DNA of 64,000 nt from Caballeronia udeis (GTDB lineage Bacteria > Pseudomonadota > Gammaproteobacteria > Burkholderiales > Burkholderiaceae), in the NCBI RefSeq assembly GCF_001544555.2, contig NZ_FCOK02000024.1:1-64000 (forward strand), given 5' to 3'. Numbering within the stretch: the stretch's first letter is position 1; each line of letters begins with the position of its first letter. The position numbers and the translations under genes were made by a program. Positions 52,782-61,779 of this stretch are shown one piece after another. The notes under the pieces are model-generated. The model did no database searches, was not told the DNA's origin, and saw only the letters and a program-made list of their open reading frames with translations.

Positions 52782-53125
52782 GTTCTCGGGTATGTTTTAG
52801 CAGCCTTATTAATTAATGAGGCTGTCGGCTGTGCCGGGCCGAGTTGTATGAGCTACCGCGGATATCAAATCACATGATCCGGTTATGATCGGATGAAATG
52901 GATTGTCTTACCTTGCGCGGCCGCGCTCAAGAGAATGTTTACCCAAACGTATTCTTTCGGAGACTAAGGCGCCTGCGTGGCGCCGGATGGGAGTGTTACA
53001 GGGAAGGGAGAAAGCGCTATTCGTGCGCCATGCGATTACCGCAGGCAAAGCAATGCCACGGTTGTCCGGTATTGCAGACAGTTCAGCAATCAGGCCGCCC
53101 GTTCGACAAATTCGCTTTCAATTAT
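52782..53125. other. Intergenic region between hpnL and the GGDEF-EAL gene
   Basis: About 344 bp with no convincing gene. It contains the 24-bp palindrome at 52801-52824 and a GC-rich 12-bp palindrome, GCGCGGCCGCGC (52915-52926). Plus-strand frames here run antisense into hpnL and look spurious. Confidence 0.45.
52801..52824. promoter_or_regulatory. 24-bp palindrome upstream of the GGDEF-EAL gene
   Basis: The segment from CAGCCT to AGGCTG is self-complementary except for one T-G pair, with an ATTAATTAAT centre. It starts 20 bp before the GGDEF-EAL ATG, where an operator would block transcription or translation. No terminator T-run follows. Confidence 0.55.
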
Positions 53126-54121
53126 TCAGATCAGCCGCGAGCGGCCATTGCGGCCATTGCGTCGCAGTTCGGCGACTTGCCAGGCGGCGAGCGCGATACA
53201 GCCAAACAGCACTTCGCGCATCCGTTTCACCAGCGCGAGCGCGATGCCCGCTTGCCTGTCCACGCCGGCCATGTGGGCGAGCACCATGATCGCGGCCTCC
53301 TGCACGCCCAGCCCCGCCGGCATGAAAAACGCCGCGTGGCGGACCGCCTGAGTGAGCGCTTCCACGGCAAGCGCGCTGGCAATCGATACCGGATGGCCGA
53401 AGAATGCGAGCGCCCAGTACACCTCGAGCGAACCGAGCATATAACCGCCCAACTGCCACGCGAAAGCGCAGGCAAGCAAGCCCGGGCGCTGCATCAGCGC
53501 GTCTATTTCCCGGTCGAGCCGCGCGCCGTCCAGCTTCGACAGGAACCGGCGAGACGGTCCGAGCCAGCGGGCCGCATGCCTTTCGAGCGCCTGAAACAAG
53601 CCGCCGCTCCTGACCAGAATAAAAAACACAATGGGGACCGGTGACGAGAGCAGCAACGCAAGACCGATCAGCCGCACGCCCGCAAACGCGTGAGTGGTCG
53701 CCACCAGCAGCAACAAGCCCAGTGCGGAGAACGCATATTGGACGACCACCGTCACCAGCACTTCCACGATCACCGATGCACTGACGCGATTCACGTCGGC
53801 GACATACCAGTGCGCTAGCCGGATTCCCACCAGCTCACCGCCGACGCCCGCTGCCGGCAGCAGGCGGCTGACCGACTCGCGCACCGTTGCTATCCACCAC
53901 AGGACGGGCAGCGGCGCGAGGCGGCCGAGGAGAACCCGCCAACCGCATGCATCGAGTAACAAGGGCAGCGCGTGGAACGGGACGAGCCAGAGCATGGTGA
54001 TGCCGGCTTGGCGGATTCCCCGCAGCACGTCGGCGAAACCCTCGTGCACGGCGAAAACGCTCAGCAAGCCGATGGCGAGAGGCCAGCGCGCCCACGCGAG
54101 CCAGCGCAGCGCCGCAGTCAT
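53126..54121 (-). CDS. hpnL: HpnL-like membrane protein (lysylphosphatidylglycerol synthase/flippase-like fold)
   Basis: A 331-aa integral membrane protein with about eight helices, of the YbhN/AglD-like family that includes HpnL. Recognisable segments are RESVSRLLPAAGVGGELVGIRLA (about 80-103) and AAFFMPAGLGVQEAAIMVLAHMAG (about 263-286), the two conserved loops of the family. In hopanoid loci it is thought to move or present modified hopanoids; this is not proven. Its start overlaps the hpnK stop as ATGA. It is last in the hpnIJKL operon. Confidence 0.85.
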   Translation of the reverse strand: MTAALRWLAWARWPLAIGLLSVFAVHEGFADVLRGIRQAGITMLWLVPFHALPLLLDACGWRVLLGRLAPLPVLWWIATVRESVSRLLPAAGVGGELVGIRLAHWYVADVNRVSASVIVEVLVTVVVQYAFSALGLLLLVATTHAFAGVRLIGLALLLSSPVPIVFFILVRSGGLFQALERHAARWLGPSRRFLSKLDGARLDREIDALMQRPGLLACAFAWQLGGYMLGSLEVYWALAFFGHPVSIASALAVEALTQAVRHAAFFMPAGLGVQEAAIMVLAHMAGVDRQAGIALALVKRMREVLFGCIALAAWQVAELRRNGRNGRSRLI

Positions 54122-54999
54122 AGGACGCGCAACGCCGGCTTGACGGCTGACGTAGTGGCCGGGAACACGTCGCGAAAGCCGCCGCGCGGCAGGCCCATGG
54201 CGTCCATTGCGGCAGCCACGCGCGGCGAGACCAGTGCAGCAAGCTCGTCGGCGTGCCGGTAGTCCGCCATTGAAGGCGTGAGCGCGTCATCACCCGGCAT
54301 GGCGGGATGGCAGTAGATCTCGGTCACGCCATCGGGGAGCGTGCCTAGCGCCTTGATGAAGGCTGCTTCGTCCATTCGCCCGCTCTGCGCGAGACCCGCT
54401 ACGTGATCGTTGTGAGCAAGCCGGCGCCGGTCGAGGCGCGCGCGCACCAGCGAAATCCAGGGCCGCAATAGAAGCGGCCCGCGCGCCTCATAAGGCAGGC
54501 GCATTGCCCTCATGCCGAACTCGCTGCCTATCTCGAGCAAGAGCGACAGCACGGTCGGGTGAAGATGGAAATGCTTGTGCGTATTGACGTGATCGAGCGG
54601 CAGCCCGGTCGCGGCAAACGCTTCGAATTGCGCGCGAATTTCATGAGCCAGCTGGGCTCGTACGCGGGGAAGAAAGAAAAAGCGCACGCCGTCGCGCACC
54701 ATCGCGTTGCCGAAACGTCCCTGGTCATCAACGAGCTGGGCAATCTCGCTGCGCGGCGACGTTGCCTGGCCATCGGCGAGGACAACATGCAAACCCACGC
54801 GTAAAGTCGGCAGCCGCCGCGCGCGCTCGACGGCGTCAGCGGCGGCGTCGCCCGAGACCATCAGGCTGGCAGAGGTCAGCACGCCGTTTCGATGCGCACG
54901 CTCGACCGCGTCGTTCACGCGTGGGTGCAGTCCGAAGTCGTCCGCGGTCACAATCAATGCTCGTCGTGCCGGCCCGGTCGCCGCTTGCGACCGGCTCAT
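54118..54999 (-). CDS. hpnK: HpnK-like hopanoid N-acetylglucosamine deacetylase (YdjC/ChbG family)
   Basis: A 293-aa YdjC-type carbohydrate deacetylase. Metal-site motifs: LIVTADDFGLHPRVNDAV (Asp-Asp near residues 20-21), VGLHVVLADG (His near 70) and VNTHKHFHLHPTVLSLL (the HxxxH-like metal site near 138-145). In the hopanoid pathway it removes the acetyl group from GlcNAc-bacteriohopanetetrol made by HpnI. It overlaps hpnJ upstream and hpnL downstream by 4 bp each (ATGA), so translation of the cluster is tightly coupled. Confidence 0.9.
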   Translation of the reverse strand: MSRSQAATGPARRALIVTADDFGLHPRVNDAVERAHRNGVLTSASLMVSGDAAADAVERARRLPTLRVGLHVVLADGQATSPRSEIAQLVDDQGRFGNAMVRDGVRFFFLPRVRAQLAHEIRAQFEAFAATGLPLDHVNTHKHFHLHPTVLSLLLEIGSEFGMRAMRLPYEARGPLLLRPWISLVRARLDRRRLAHNDHVAGLAQSGRMDEAAFIKALGTLPDGVTEIYCHPAMPGDDALTPSMADYRHADELAALVSPRVAAAMDAMGLPRGGFRDVFPATTSAVKPALRVL

Positions 55000-56417
55000 G
55001 CTTCGTGGGTGCGCAGGAAACGGAAGAACTCGACTCCTTCACGCAAGCGCCGCTTCATCATCTCCCAGCTCATCAGCATTTCGCGCACGATCTCCCAGAT
55101 CTTCGACGGCCGGAAATAGAACTGTTTGTAGAACCTTTCGAGCCCGTGATAGATCTCTTCACGCGATAAATGCGGATAGCCGATAGCAGCCAGTTGCACG
55201 CCTTCCGCACTGACCAGATTGATGACCTTGTTCTCCTCCAGCCAGCCGTTGTCCACCGCCTGCTTGTAAAGCGTGGTGCCCGGATAGGGCGCGGCGAGCG
55301 ACACCTGAATGGTATGCGGGTTGATTTCCTTCGCATAACGAATGGTATTTTCAATTGTCTCGCGGGTTTCGCCGGGCAGGCCGAGAATGAAGGTGCCATG
55401 AACCTTGATGCCGAGCTTGCGGCAGTCAACGCTGAAGCGCCGCGCCATGTCCGTGCGCAGTCCCTTCTTGATGTTCAGCAGGATCTGGTCGTCGCCGGAT
55501 TCATAGCCCACCAGCAACAAACGCAGGCCGTTCTCCTTCATGATCTTGAGCGTTGAATACGGCACGTTGGCCTTCGCGTTGCAGGACCACGTGACGCCGA
55601 GCTTGCCCAGCCCCCGCGCAATCTCTTCCACGCGCGGCTTGAAGTCGGTGAAGGTGTCGTCGTCGAACATGATCTCCTTCACTTCGGGCATGTTGTCCCT
55701 GATCCACTTCACTTCTTCCAGCACGTTTTCGACTGAACGTGTCCGGTAGCGGTGACCTCCCACGGTCTGGGGCCACAGGCAGAAGGTGCAGCGTGAGCGG
55801 CAACCGCGGCCTGTATAGATCGACACATAAGGGTGCGACAGGTAGCCGATGAAATAGTTGTCGATCTTGAGATCGCGCTTGTAGACCGGTGCGACGAAAG
55901 GCAGCGCGTCCATGTCCTCGAGAATAGGCCGCGCCTCGTTATGCTCGATCGAGCCGTCGGCAAGCCGGTAGCTCAGGCCCTTGATTTGCGCGAAGGGTTT
56001 GCCTTCGGACACTTCCAGACAGGTGAAGTCGAATTCCTCGCGACAGACGAAATCGATTGCATCGCTTGCGAGCAGCGAATTGAGCGGATCCACCGCTACT
56101 TTCGCTCCCACCATGCCGATCAGGAGCGACGGTTTATGCTCCTTCAGCTTCTCGGCGAACAACGCATCGCTTGGGAACGAAGGCGTGCTCGTATGGATGA
56201 TCACCAGATCGTAAGCCTCGGCGATCCGGAGGGTCGCGTCCACCGTCAAGCCGTCGGCGGGGGCATCGAGCACCCGGCTGCCCGGCACGAGTGCGGCGGG
56301 CTGTGCGAGCCAGGTCGGGTACCAGAACGAACGGATCTCGCGCTTCGCCTGGTAGCGCGAACCCGCGCCGCCGTCGAAACCATCGAACGAAGGGGCCTGC
56401 AAGAACAGCGTTTTCAT
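54996..56417 (-). CDS. hpnJ: HpnJ-like B12-binding radical SAM enzyme of hopanoid cyclitol ether formation
   Basis: A 473-aa enzyme with an N-terminal B12-binding-type domain (residues about 1-160) and a radical SAM core. The iron-sulfur motif is GCRSRCTFCLW (CxxxCxxC, about residue 207), followed by MFDDDTFTDF and GYESGDDQILLNIKKG. HpnJ is required to convert the sugar of glucosaminyl-bacteriohopanetetrol into the five-membered cyclitol ether. ATG 56417 follows CAGGAGCAACTT and is preferred over a longer frame inside hpnI. The gene sits 40 bp after hpnI. Confidence 0.9.
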   Translation of the reverse strand: MKTLFLQAPSFDGFDGGAGSRYQAKREIRSFWYPTWLAQPAALVPGSRVLDAPADGLTVDATLRIAEAYDLVIIHTSTPSFPSDALFAEKLKEHKPSLLIGMVGAKVAVDPLNSLLASDAIDFVCREEFDFTCLEVSEGKPFAQIKGLSYRLADGSIEHNEARPILEDMDALPFVAPVYKRDLKIDNYFIGYLSHPYVSIYTGRGCRSRCTFCLWPQTVGGHRYRTRSVENVLEEVKWIRDNMPEVKEIMFDDDTFTDFKPRVEEIARGLGKLGVTWSCNAKANVPYSTLKIMKENGLRLLLVGYESGDDQILLNIKKGLRTDMARRFSVDCRKLGIKVHGTFILGLPGETRETIENTIRYAKEINPHTIQVSLAAPYPGTTLYKQAVDNGWLEENKVINLVSAEGVQLAAIGYPHLSREEIYHGLERFYKQFYFRPSKIWEIVREMLMSWEMMKRRLREGVEFFRFLRTHEA

Positions 56418-56457
56418 AAGTTGCTCCTGAAACTTGGACTTGCCGTATGGAATGGCT

Positions 56458-57723
56458 TTATTGGTTTGCTTCGCGATTCGCAACACGCGCGGGGGCGGTA
56501 TCGAAGCGCTTGTCGGGCACGTCCGTCAGATTGACCTCCGGTGTGACAACCTGCGGCACGATCCGGATGCGGGCTCCCCGCCAGATCACGTGCGAGCCGA
56601 ACGCCGCCGCGATCCATTCGGCGGACAACAGCAGGTCGCGCAGCGGAATGAGCGGCAGGTCGCGCCAGAACGAGCGCCAGTGGCGGGTAGTTCTCCAGTG
56701 CAGGAGCAGCCGTGCGCTGAGGCCGAACGACGTGCTCAGGTCGACGATCATGTCGGCGGTGGAGTCGGCAAACGCGCCGCCGCTCCAGTCGAAACCGAGG
56801 CCCAGCAGCCAGCTTGTCAGCAGCCATGGCGACGTGAAGGTGATGAAGAGGAACGCAAACCCCAGCGGGTTGATCGAGCGGATGGTGCGCAGCCAGCGGG
56901 TCTCGCGCAGCCAGAGCGAGGGCAGGTCGCGCTCGGTCACGTCCGTTGTGACGGTGAGCTCGGACACGTGCGTGCGCAAGCCGAGCTCTCGCACGTATTC
57001 GGCCAGCCAGAAATCGTCCGCAACGCAATCCTTTAGTTCATGAAAACCGCCGATTGCATCGAGGGTTTCGCGGCGCAGCGCGAGCGTTGCGCCGAAACCG
57101 AAGCGGCGCGCGCCGGCCGCTCGCGCCACATGCACCGACGGCACGAACCATTCGTCGATGAAAAGCGCACCGAGCCGCGCCCACACTTCGCCTACCCGCC
57201 GCGCGCGATAGAGGCAGGTGACCAGGCCGGCCTGGCCCGAGAGCAGCGGGGCGGAGACTGTATGCAGATAATCCGGTGGGACCGCAATGTCACTGTCTGC
57301 GATCACGATGACTTCGTGGCGCGCGTGCTGCACAAGATTGATCAGGTTACTGACCTTGAGGTTGAGGCCGTGCACGGAGTCGTTGACGACGAGCGTGATG
57401 TCGAGCTTTGGGTACGCCTCGCGCAGCCGGTTCACCACCCCGACGGCAGGGTCGGCCGCCGATGACACGCCAAAAAGCAGTTGAAAGTGCGGATGCGTCT
57501 GCCGGCAGAACGTTTCGAGGTTGGAGTAAAGACGTGGCTCGAGGCCGCATAAAGGCTTGAGCACGCTGATGGTGGCGTGCATCGTCGGCTCGCCTCCGGC
57601 GCGCGTCATGCCCCACGGCCGGGAACCGTAACGCATGAGTGCTGCGACCGTTATGTAGACGGATGAGAGGCAGCAGAGGCCAATCAGCATCCATTCGATA
57701 ACGGGTAGCGGCGTCCAGGTCAT
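56458..57723 (-). CDS. hpnI: HpnI-like hopanoid N-acetylglucosaminyltransferase (GT2)
   Basis: A 421-aa membrane-bound family 2 glycosyltransferase. The N-terminal helix (VIEWMLIGLCCLSSVYITVAALM) precedes the catalytic domain, which has the nucleotide-sugar motif ISVLKPLCGLEP, the metal-binding IADSDIAVP (DxD-like), the acceptor-side DDFWLAEYV and RETRWLRTIR, corresponding to the QxxRW region. C-terminal helices follow. HpnI adds GlcNAc to bacteriohopanetetrol. ATG 57723 follows AGAGGAATAGC and is preferred. It is the first gene of the operon; its promoter lies in the 700-bp gap toward phnC. Confidence 0.9.
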   Translation of the reverse strand: MTWTPLPVIEWMLIGLCCLSSVYITVAALMRYGSRPWGMTRAGGEPTMHATISVLKPLCGLEPRLYSNLETFCRQTHPHFQLLFGVSSAADPAVGVVNRLREAYPKLDITLVVNDSVHGLNLKVSNLINLVQHARHEVIVIADSDIAVPPDYLHTVSAPLLSGQAGLVTCLYRARRVGEVWARLGALFIDEWFVPSVHVARAAGARRFGFGATLALRRETLDAIGGFHELKDCVADDFWLAEYVRELGLRTHVSELTVTTDVTERDLPSLWLRETRWLRTIRSINPLGFAFLFITFTSPWLLTSWLLGLGFDWSGGAFADSTADMIVDLSTSFGLSARLLLHWRTTRHWRSFWRDLPLIPLRDLLLSAEWIAAAFGSHVIWRGARIRIVPQVVTPEVNLTDVPDKRFDTAPARVANREANQ

Positions 57724-58426
57724 GCTATTCCTCTGCATGTATCGGTGGCCGGTCACGCTCAGGCAAGACAGGCCGGTTAGCGGGATAGTGGACCGAGCTG
57801 TTTGATTCGAGGATCCTCCCGCTGCGGTCGATGTTCAAGCGTAGTTGTGTGCCAGTGTGGGTGCCGGCGGATGGGACGCTGTCATCCTGCAGTCAACCCG
57901 GAGTCACCCCTAACGCTGTCGTCCGTAAATATATCGTGCACTGATTCGAGTCATCAAATGAAATCTGTCACAGTATTACTGACAAAATCATGGGTGAATA
58001 ATTTCACTCCGCTTTCGCAAACGGAGGGGCTGTTGACACGATTGCGAGGAAGGCGCTAGGCGCAACAAAGCTGAAGGCGATGCAACAGGCAGTAGATAGC
58101 GCCCTTTTCACTGCTCGCGCGTTCAGCCCTCGATGGTGTTTCTTCACAGGCATGTTCGAGGCTGCGCGAGAGCGGTTCGTACCCCCAATTCCGGTCGAAC
58201 TCGCCGGTGTGCTCCGTGCGTGCACCGTATGCGCTCCGTTTTTACCACGCTCGCACGATCATGGCATTCGTCGCGGCGCCGTTGCCGTTGCTGTTCCGAC
58301 TGCTGTTTCGACTGCTCTGATTTGTGTATTCATCTAGACGTCTTGCAAGCGTCACTGCTACGTCATGTTGCATTCCTAGAATCCGTCGCAAAGCTGTAAG
58401 GTTTGAAATGCGATTGTGAGGAAACC
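57724..58426. other. 703-bp divergent region between hpnI and phnC
   Basis: No convincing gene. Frames such as 58080-58337 have no motif. A dyad, TGTCA/TGACA, lies at about 57966-57984 on the hpnI side, and the motif TCTAGACGT (58333-58341) lies about 85 bp before phnC. It probably contains the promoters of both operons. Confidence 0.45.
58333..58341. promoter_or_regulatory. Candidate PhnF half-site upstream of phnC
   Basis: TCTAGACGT is the reverse complement of ACGTCTAGA found between phnF and phnG at 63404-63412. The shared TCTAGA core resembles GntR-type PhnF operators, so phnCDE may be co-regulated with the C-P lyase genes. Confidence 0.5.
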
Positions 58427-59314
58427 ATGGATGCAATTCACATCGAACGTCTCAGCAAGACGTTCAGTAATGGCCGCAAGGCACTCGACTCCATCGACCT
58501 GAAAGTTGGCGAAGGAGAAATGATCGCGTTGATCGGTGCATCGGGCTCAGGAAAGTCCACGCTGCTGCGGCACATTGCCGGCTTTACGGCATCCGACCCG
58601 GCACCCTCGCACATCACGCTGCTCGGCCGGCCCATCCAGCACAACGGCAAGGTCGCGGGCGAGGTTCGCCGGATCCGCCGCGATGTCGCCTTTGTCTTTC
58701 AGCAGTTCAATCTCGTAGGATGCCTTACCGTGCGTACCAACGTGCTGATTGGCGCGTTGTCGCGGGTGCCGTTGTGGCGGCGTCTTGTCGGCCGGTTTCC
58801 GCGAGTCGAGCACGATCTGGCGGTGGCGTCGCTCAGTGCAATGGGCATTGGCGACCACATCAACGAGCGCGCCAGCACCTTGTCCGGCGGCCAGCAACAG
58901 CGCGCCGCGCTGGCGCGTGCACTGGTGCAGCGAGCCCGCATTGTCCTCGCCGACGAACCGATCGCATCGCTCGATCCGGAGTCGTCGCGGCGTGTCATGG
59001 AACTGCTCCAGTCGCTGAACAAGGACCACGGGTTGACCGTCGTGGTGTCCTTGCATCAGATCGAAGTCGCGATGAAATATTGCGCGCGCACCGTGGCGCT
59101 GCGTGATGGCCGCGTGGTCTACGACGGCCCGTCCGCCAGTCTCACGCCGGCCCTGCTGCGCGATCTCTATGGTGCGGCGGCCGAAGAACTGCTGACCGAC
59201 ACGGAGATCGCACAGCGCGACGCGGCCAAGCCAGCCGACCGTGCAGCGGCACGTCCGGAAGGTGCGTCGGCCCGCTCGGCCGCATTTGCGTCGGCGTCCG
59301 CTGCCAGCTCCTGA
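58427..59314 (+). CDS. phnC: Phosphonate ABC transporter ATP-binding protein PhnC
   Basis: A 295-aa ATPase. Walker A is GASGSGKST (about 37-45), the Q-loop is FQQFNLVGCLTV, the signature is LSGGQQQR (about 149), Walker B is IVLADEPIASLDPES and the H-loop is VVVSLHQIEVAMKY; the S-L-H-Q form of the H-loop is typical of PhnC. The last 45 residues are Ala-rich and unusual in length. ATG 58427 follows GTGAGGAAACC. It heads phnCDE, the importer of phosphonates such as 2-aminoethylphosphonate. Confidence 0.94.
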   Translation: MDAIHIERLSKTFSNGRKALDSIDLKVGEGEMIALIGASGSGKSTLLRHIAGFTASDPAPSHITLLGRPIQHNGKVAGEVRRIRRDVAFVFQQFNLVGCLTVRTNVLIGALSRVPLWRRLVGRFPRVEHDLAVASLSAMGIGDHINERASTLSGGQQQRAALARALVQRARIVLADEPIASLDPESSRRVMELLQSLNKDHGLTVVVSLHQIEVAMKYCARTVALRDGRVVYDGPSASLTPALLRDLYGAAAEELLTDTEIAQRDAAKPADRAAARPEGASARSAAFASASAASS

Positions 59315-59376
59315 ATGTGCGCCCTGATTGTGTTTTTGCCCCCATTTCAGCACTCCCCTAAACCTGGACTTATTCG

Positions 59377-60348
59377 ATGAAATCAGCTCGTTTTCTTCTG
59401 GCCGGTGCGGCCCTTGCCGCCTGTTTTGTCACGCAGGCGGTGCACGCCGAAACGCTTGACTTCGGCATTATCTCGACCGATAGCTCGTCCGCGCTCAAGG
59501 AGCGCTGGCAGCCGCTGATCGATGACCTCAACAAGCAGACCGGTCTCGACGTCAAGCCGTTCTTCGCAACCGACTATGCCGGCATTATCGAAGGCATGCG
59601 CTTTAACAAGGTGCAGATCGGCTATTTCGGCAACGCTTCCGCCATTGAAGCGGTCGATCGTGGCAACGGCGAGGTGTTCGCGAAGGTGAAGTACAAGAGC
59701 GGCGAAGCGGGCTATTACTCGGTGCTGATCACGAATGTGAACAGCAAGTGGAAGACCATTGATCAGGTATTGAAAAACACGCGCGAGATCAACCTTGGTT
59801 TCGGGGACCCGAACTCGACCTCGGGCACGCTCGTGCCGTCCTACTACCTGTTTTCGAAGAACGGCATTTCGGTGCGCAACGACTTCAAGAACGTGCTTCC
59901 GTCGAATCACGAAGCCAACATGCTTGCTGTAGTGAACAACCGGGTGGACGTGGCGACCAATAACACCACCACCATGGCGACGTTGAAGAAAGAGCATCCC
60001 GAGCGCTTCGCGCAACTGCGGGTGTTGTGGACGTCCCCGTTGATTCCGTCGGACCCGCTGGTATGGCGTCGCGACTTGCCGCAGGCCACGAAGGACAAGC
60101 TGCGCAATTTCTTCGATCACTACGCGCAGAGCGATCCACGCGAGAAGGCGATCATGGACGCGCTTACGGGCTACGCGGGCTTCGAGCCTTCCTCCGATGC
60201 GCAACTCGTGCCGATCCGTCAAATGGCGCTGTTCCAGAAAAAGCAACAGGTGCAGAACGACGCGAATATTTCGGACGCGGACAAAAAAACGCAACTCGCG
60301 GCGCTTGACCAGAAGCTCGCGCAACTGGATAGCGTGGCGGCGAAGTGA
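59377..60348 (+). CDS. phnD: Phosphonate-binding periplasmic protein PhnD
   Basis: A 323-aa binding protein with a signal peptide ending near TQAVHA (residue 24). Family segments: LDFGIISTDSSSALKERWQPLIDDLNKQTG, YAGIIEGMRFNKVQIGYFGN, and GFGDPNSTSGTLVPSYYLF, where Ser/Thr residues contact the phosphonate. The C-terminus is a charged helix. It overlaps phnE by 4 bp (GTGA) and follows phnC by 62 bp. Confidence 0.94.
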   Translation: MKSARFLLAGAALAACFVTQAVHAETLDFGIISTDSSSALKERWQPLIDDLNKQTGLDVKPFFATDYAGIIEGMRFNKVQIGYFGNASAIEAVDRGNGEVFAKVKYKSGEAGYYSVLITNVNSKWKTIDQVLKNTREINLGFGDPNSTSGTLVPSYYLFSKNGISVRNDFKNVLPSNHEANMLAVVNNRVDVATNNTTTMATLKKEHPERFAQLRVLWTSPLIPSDPLVWRRDLPQATKDKLRNFFDHYAQSDPREKAIMDALTGYAGFEPSSDAQLVPIRQMALFQKKQQVQNDANISDADKKTQLAALDQKLAQLDSVAAK

Positions 60349-61178
60349 AGCACAACGCCGACGCACATTCCCTCGACAGCGCGCGTGGCGGTTCAGTGCC
60401 GCTGAAGGTGGAACTGCGGCAACCGAAGCGAAGCTGGTTGTCCATGTTCGGATGGCTCGTGGTGGTGGCGGTGCTCGGGCTTTCCTGGCCGCGCGCCGAC
60501 ATGCGCCCGCTCGATCTCTTCAGCGACCCCGGCAACATGGTGCAGTTCGGCAAGGACTTCTTCCCGCCGGACTTCTCCGACTGGCGCACCTACATTCACG
60601 AGGTGATCGTCACGCTGGCGGTGGCGGTGTGGGGCACGGCGCTTTCGCTGGTGTGCGCCGTGCCGTGCGGGCTGCTGTCGGCCTACAACATTGCGCCGGT
60701 GTGGATAGCGCAGCCGGTCCGCCGCCTGATGGACTCATGCCGCGCGATCAACGAGATGGTCTTCGCGATGCTGTTCATTGTCGCGGTGGGACTTGGGCCG
60801 TTCGCCGGTGTGCTCGCGCTTTGGGTGCATACGACCGGCGTGCTGGCGAAGCTGTTCGCTGAAGCCGTTGAAGCGATCGATCCACGGCCCGTTGAAGGTG
60901 TGCGAGCGACGGGCGCGGGAAGTCTGGATGAAGTCCTTTATGGCGTGCTGCCACAGGTCCTGCCGCTGTGGATCTCGTATGCGCTGTACCGGTTCGAGTC
61001 GAACGTACGCTCGGCGATGGTGGTCGGCATGGTCGGCGCGGGCGGGATTGGTGTTGTGTTGTACGAAGCGATCCGCTCGTTCGACTATGCGAAAACGTCG
61101 GCCGTGCTGCTGATGGTGATTGTGATCGTGACACTGATCGATCTGGGGTCTGCGTGGCTTCGTGAACGCGTGATCTGA
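60345..61178 (+). CDS. phnE: Phosphonate ABC transporter permease PhnE
   Basis: A 277-aa permease with about six helices. Family segments include IHEVIVTLAVAVWGTALSLVCAVPCGLLSAYN, RAINEMVFAMLFIVAVGLGPFAGVLAL and the EAA-like loop VRATGAGSLDEVLYGVLPQVLPLW. It starts at a GTG overlapping the phnD stop. It forms the channel of the phosphonate importer with PhnC and PhnD. Confidence 0.94.
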   Translation: MKHNADAHSLDSARGGSVPLKVELRQPKRSWLSMFGWLVVVAVLGLSWPRADMRPLDLFSDPGNMVQFGKDFFPPDFSDWRTYIHEVIVTLAVAVWGTALSLVCAVPCGLLSAYNIAPVWIAQPVRRLMDSCRAINEMVFAMLFIVAVGLGPFAGVLALWVHTTGVLAKLFAEAVEAIDPRPVEGVRATGAGSLDEVLYGVLPQVLPLWISYALYRFESNVRSAMVVGMVGAGGIGVVLYEAIRSFDYAKTSAVLLMVIVIVTLIDLGSAWLRERVI

Positions 61179-61179
61179 A

Positions 61180-61226
61180 CTATTGGCCGGCGGGCAATGG
61201 CGCGCCGGCCAATAGGCCAATAGTTC
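61180..61226. terminator. Bidirectional terminator between phnE and phnN with alternative pairings
   Basis: A 13-bp stem (61180-61192 with 61203-61215) lies between the convergent genes. A second copy of GGCCAATAG just after it lets GAACTATTGGCC (61177-61188) pair instead with GGCCAATAGTTC (61215-61226). Confidence 0.75.
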
Positions 61227-61227
61227 A

Positions 61228-61779
61228 TCAGCGCTGCTGGCTGATTGCGGCCAGCAACTGCTGACCCGCTTCGGACAGCAAACCCGAATTGTCGATGGTG
61301 ATGAGGTGCGCCTGCTCGGGAAGCAACAGGGCGGGGCGGCGCGCAAGCCGCGCTTCCATCTGCCTTGAATCTTCGCGGCCGCGCCGCTCGAGCCGGGCCG
61401 CGAGCACCGCGGGGCTTGCGTGAATGTGGACGAACTGCGTGAACGGATAACGCTCGAGCGCAGCCGGCGCATGTTGGCGCGACCCATTGACCACGACCGG
61501 CAATCCGCGCGCGAGCCACGCATCTATCTCGACGCCGATGCCATAGTGCAGTCCGTGACTTTCCCAATGCAGGGAGAACACGCCGCTGGCCAGACGTGCG
61601 GCGAATTCCTCGTGGCTCAGCGCCACATGGTTCTCGCCGTCGGAAACAGGGCGCGTGATGTAGCGATGCGCGAACATCACCTGCGCGCCAATGCGTTCAC
61701 GAGCGAAGCCGAGCAGCGAGTCCTTGCCGGCGCCTGACGGCCCCATCACGTAGATCAATCGACTGGTTTCCGTGCTCAT
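61228..61779 (-). CDS. phnN: Ribose 1,5-bisphosphate phosphokinase PhnN
   Basis: A 183-aa P-loop kinase. Walker A is MGPSGAGKDSLL (about residues 12-23), followed by guanylate-kinase-like segments (HRYITRPVSDGENHVALSHEEF) and ARLERRGRED. It phosphorylates ribose 1,5-bisphosphate to PRPP, the last step of phosphonate catabolism through C-P lyase. Its start overlaps the upstream DUF1045 gene as ATGA, making a phnF-DUF1045-phnN operon. The length matches the family. Confidence 0.93.
   Translation of the reverse strand: MSTETSRLIYVMGPSGAGKDSLLGFARERIGAQVMFAHRYITRPVSDGENHVALSHEEFAARLASGVFSLHWESHGLHYGIGVEIDAWLARGLPVVVNGSRQHAPAALERYPFTQFVHIHASPAVLAARLERRGREDSRQMEARLARRPALLLPEQAHLITIDNSGLLSEAGQQLLAAISQQR

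Noticed and set aside
58080..58337. A small 85-codon gene upstream of phnC
   Set aside because: No recognisable domain or convincing ribosome-binding site, and it ends at the candidate PhnF site; it is more likely promoter DNA.
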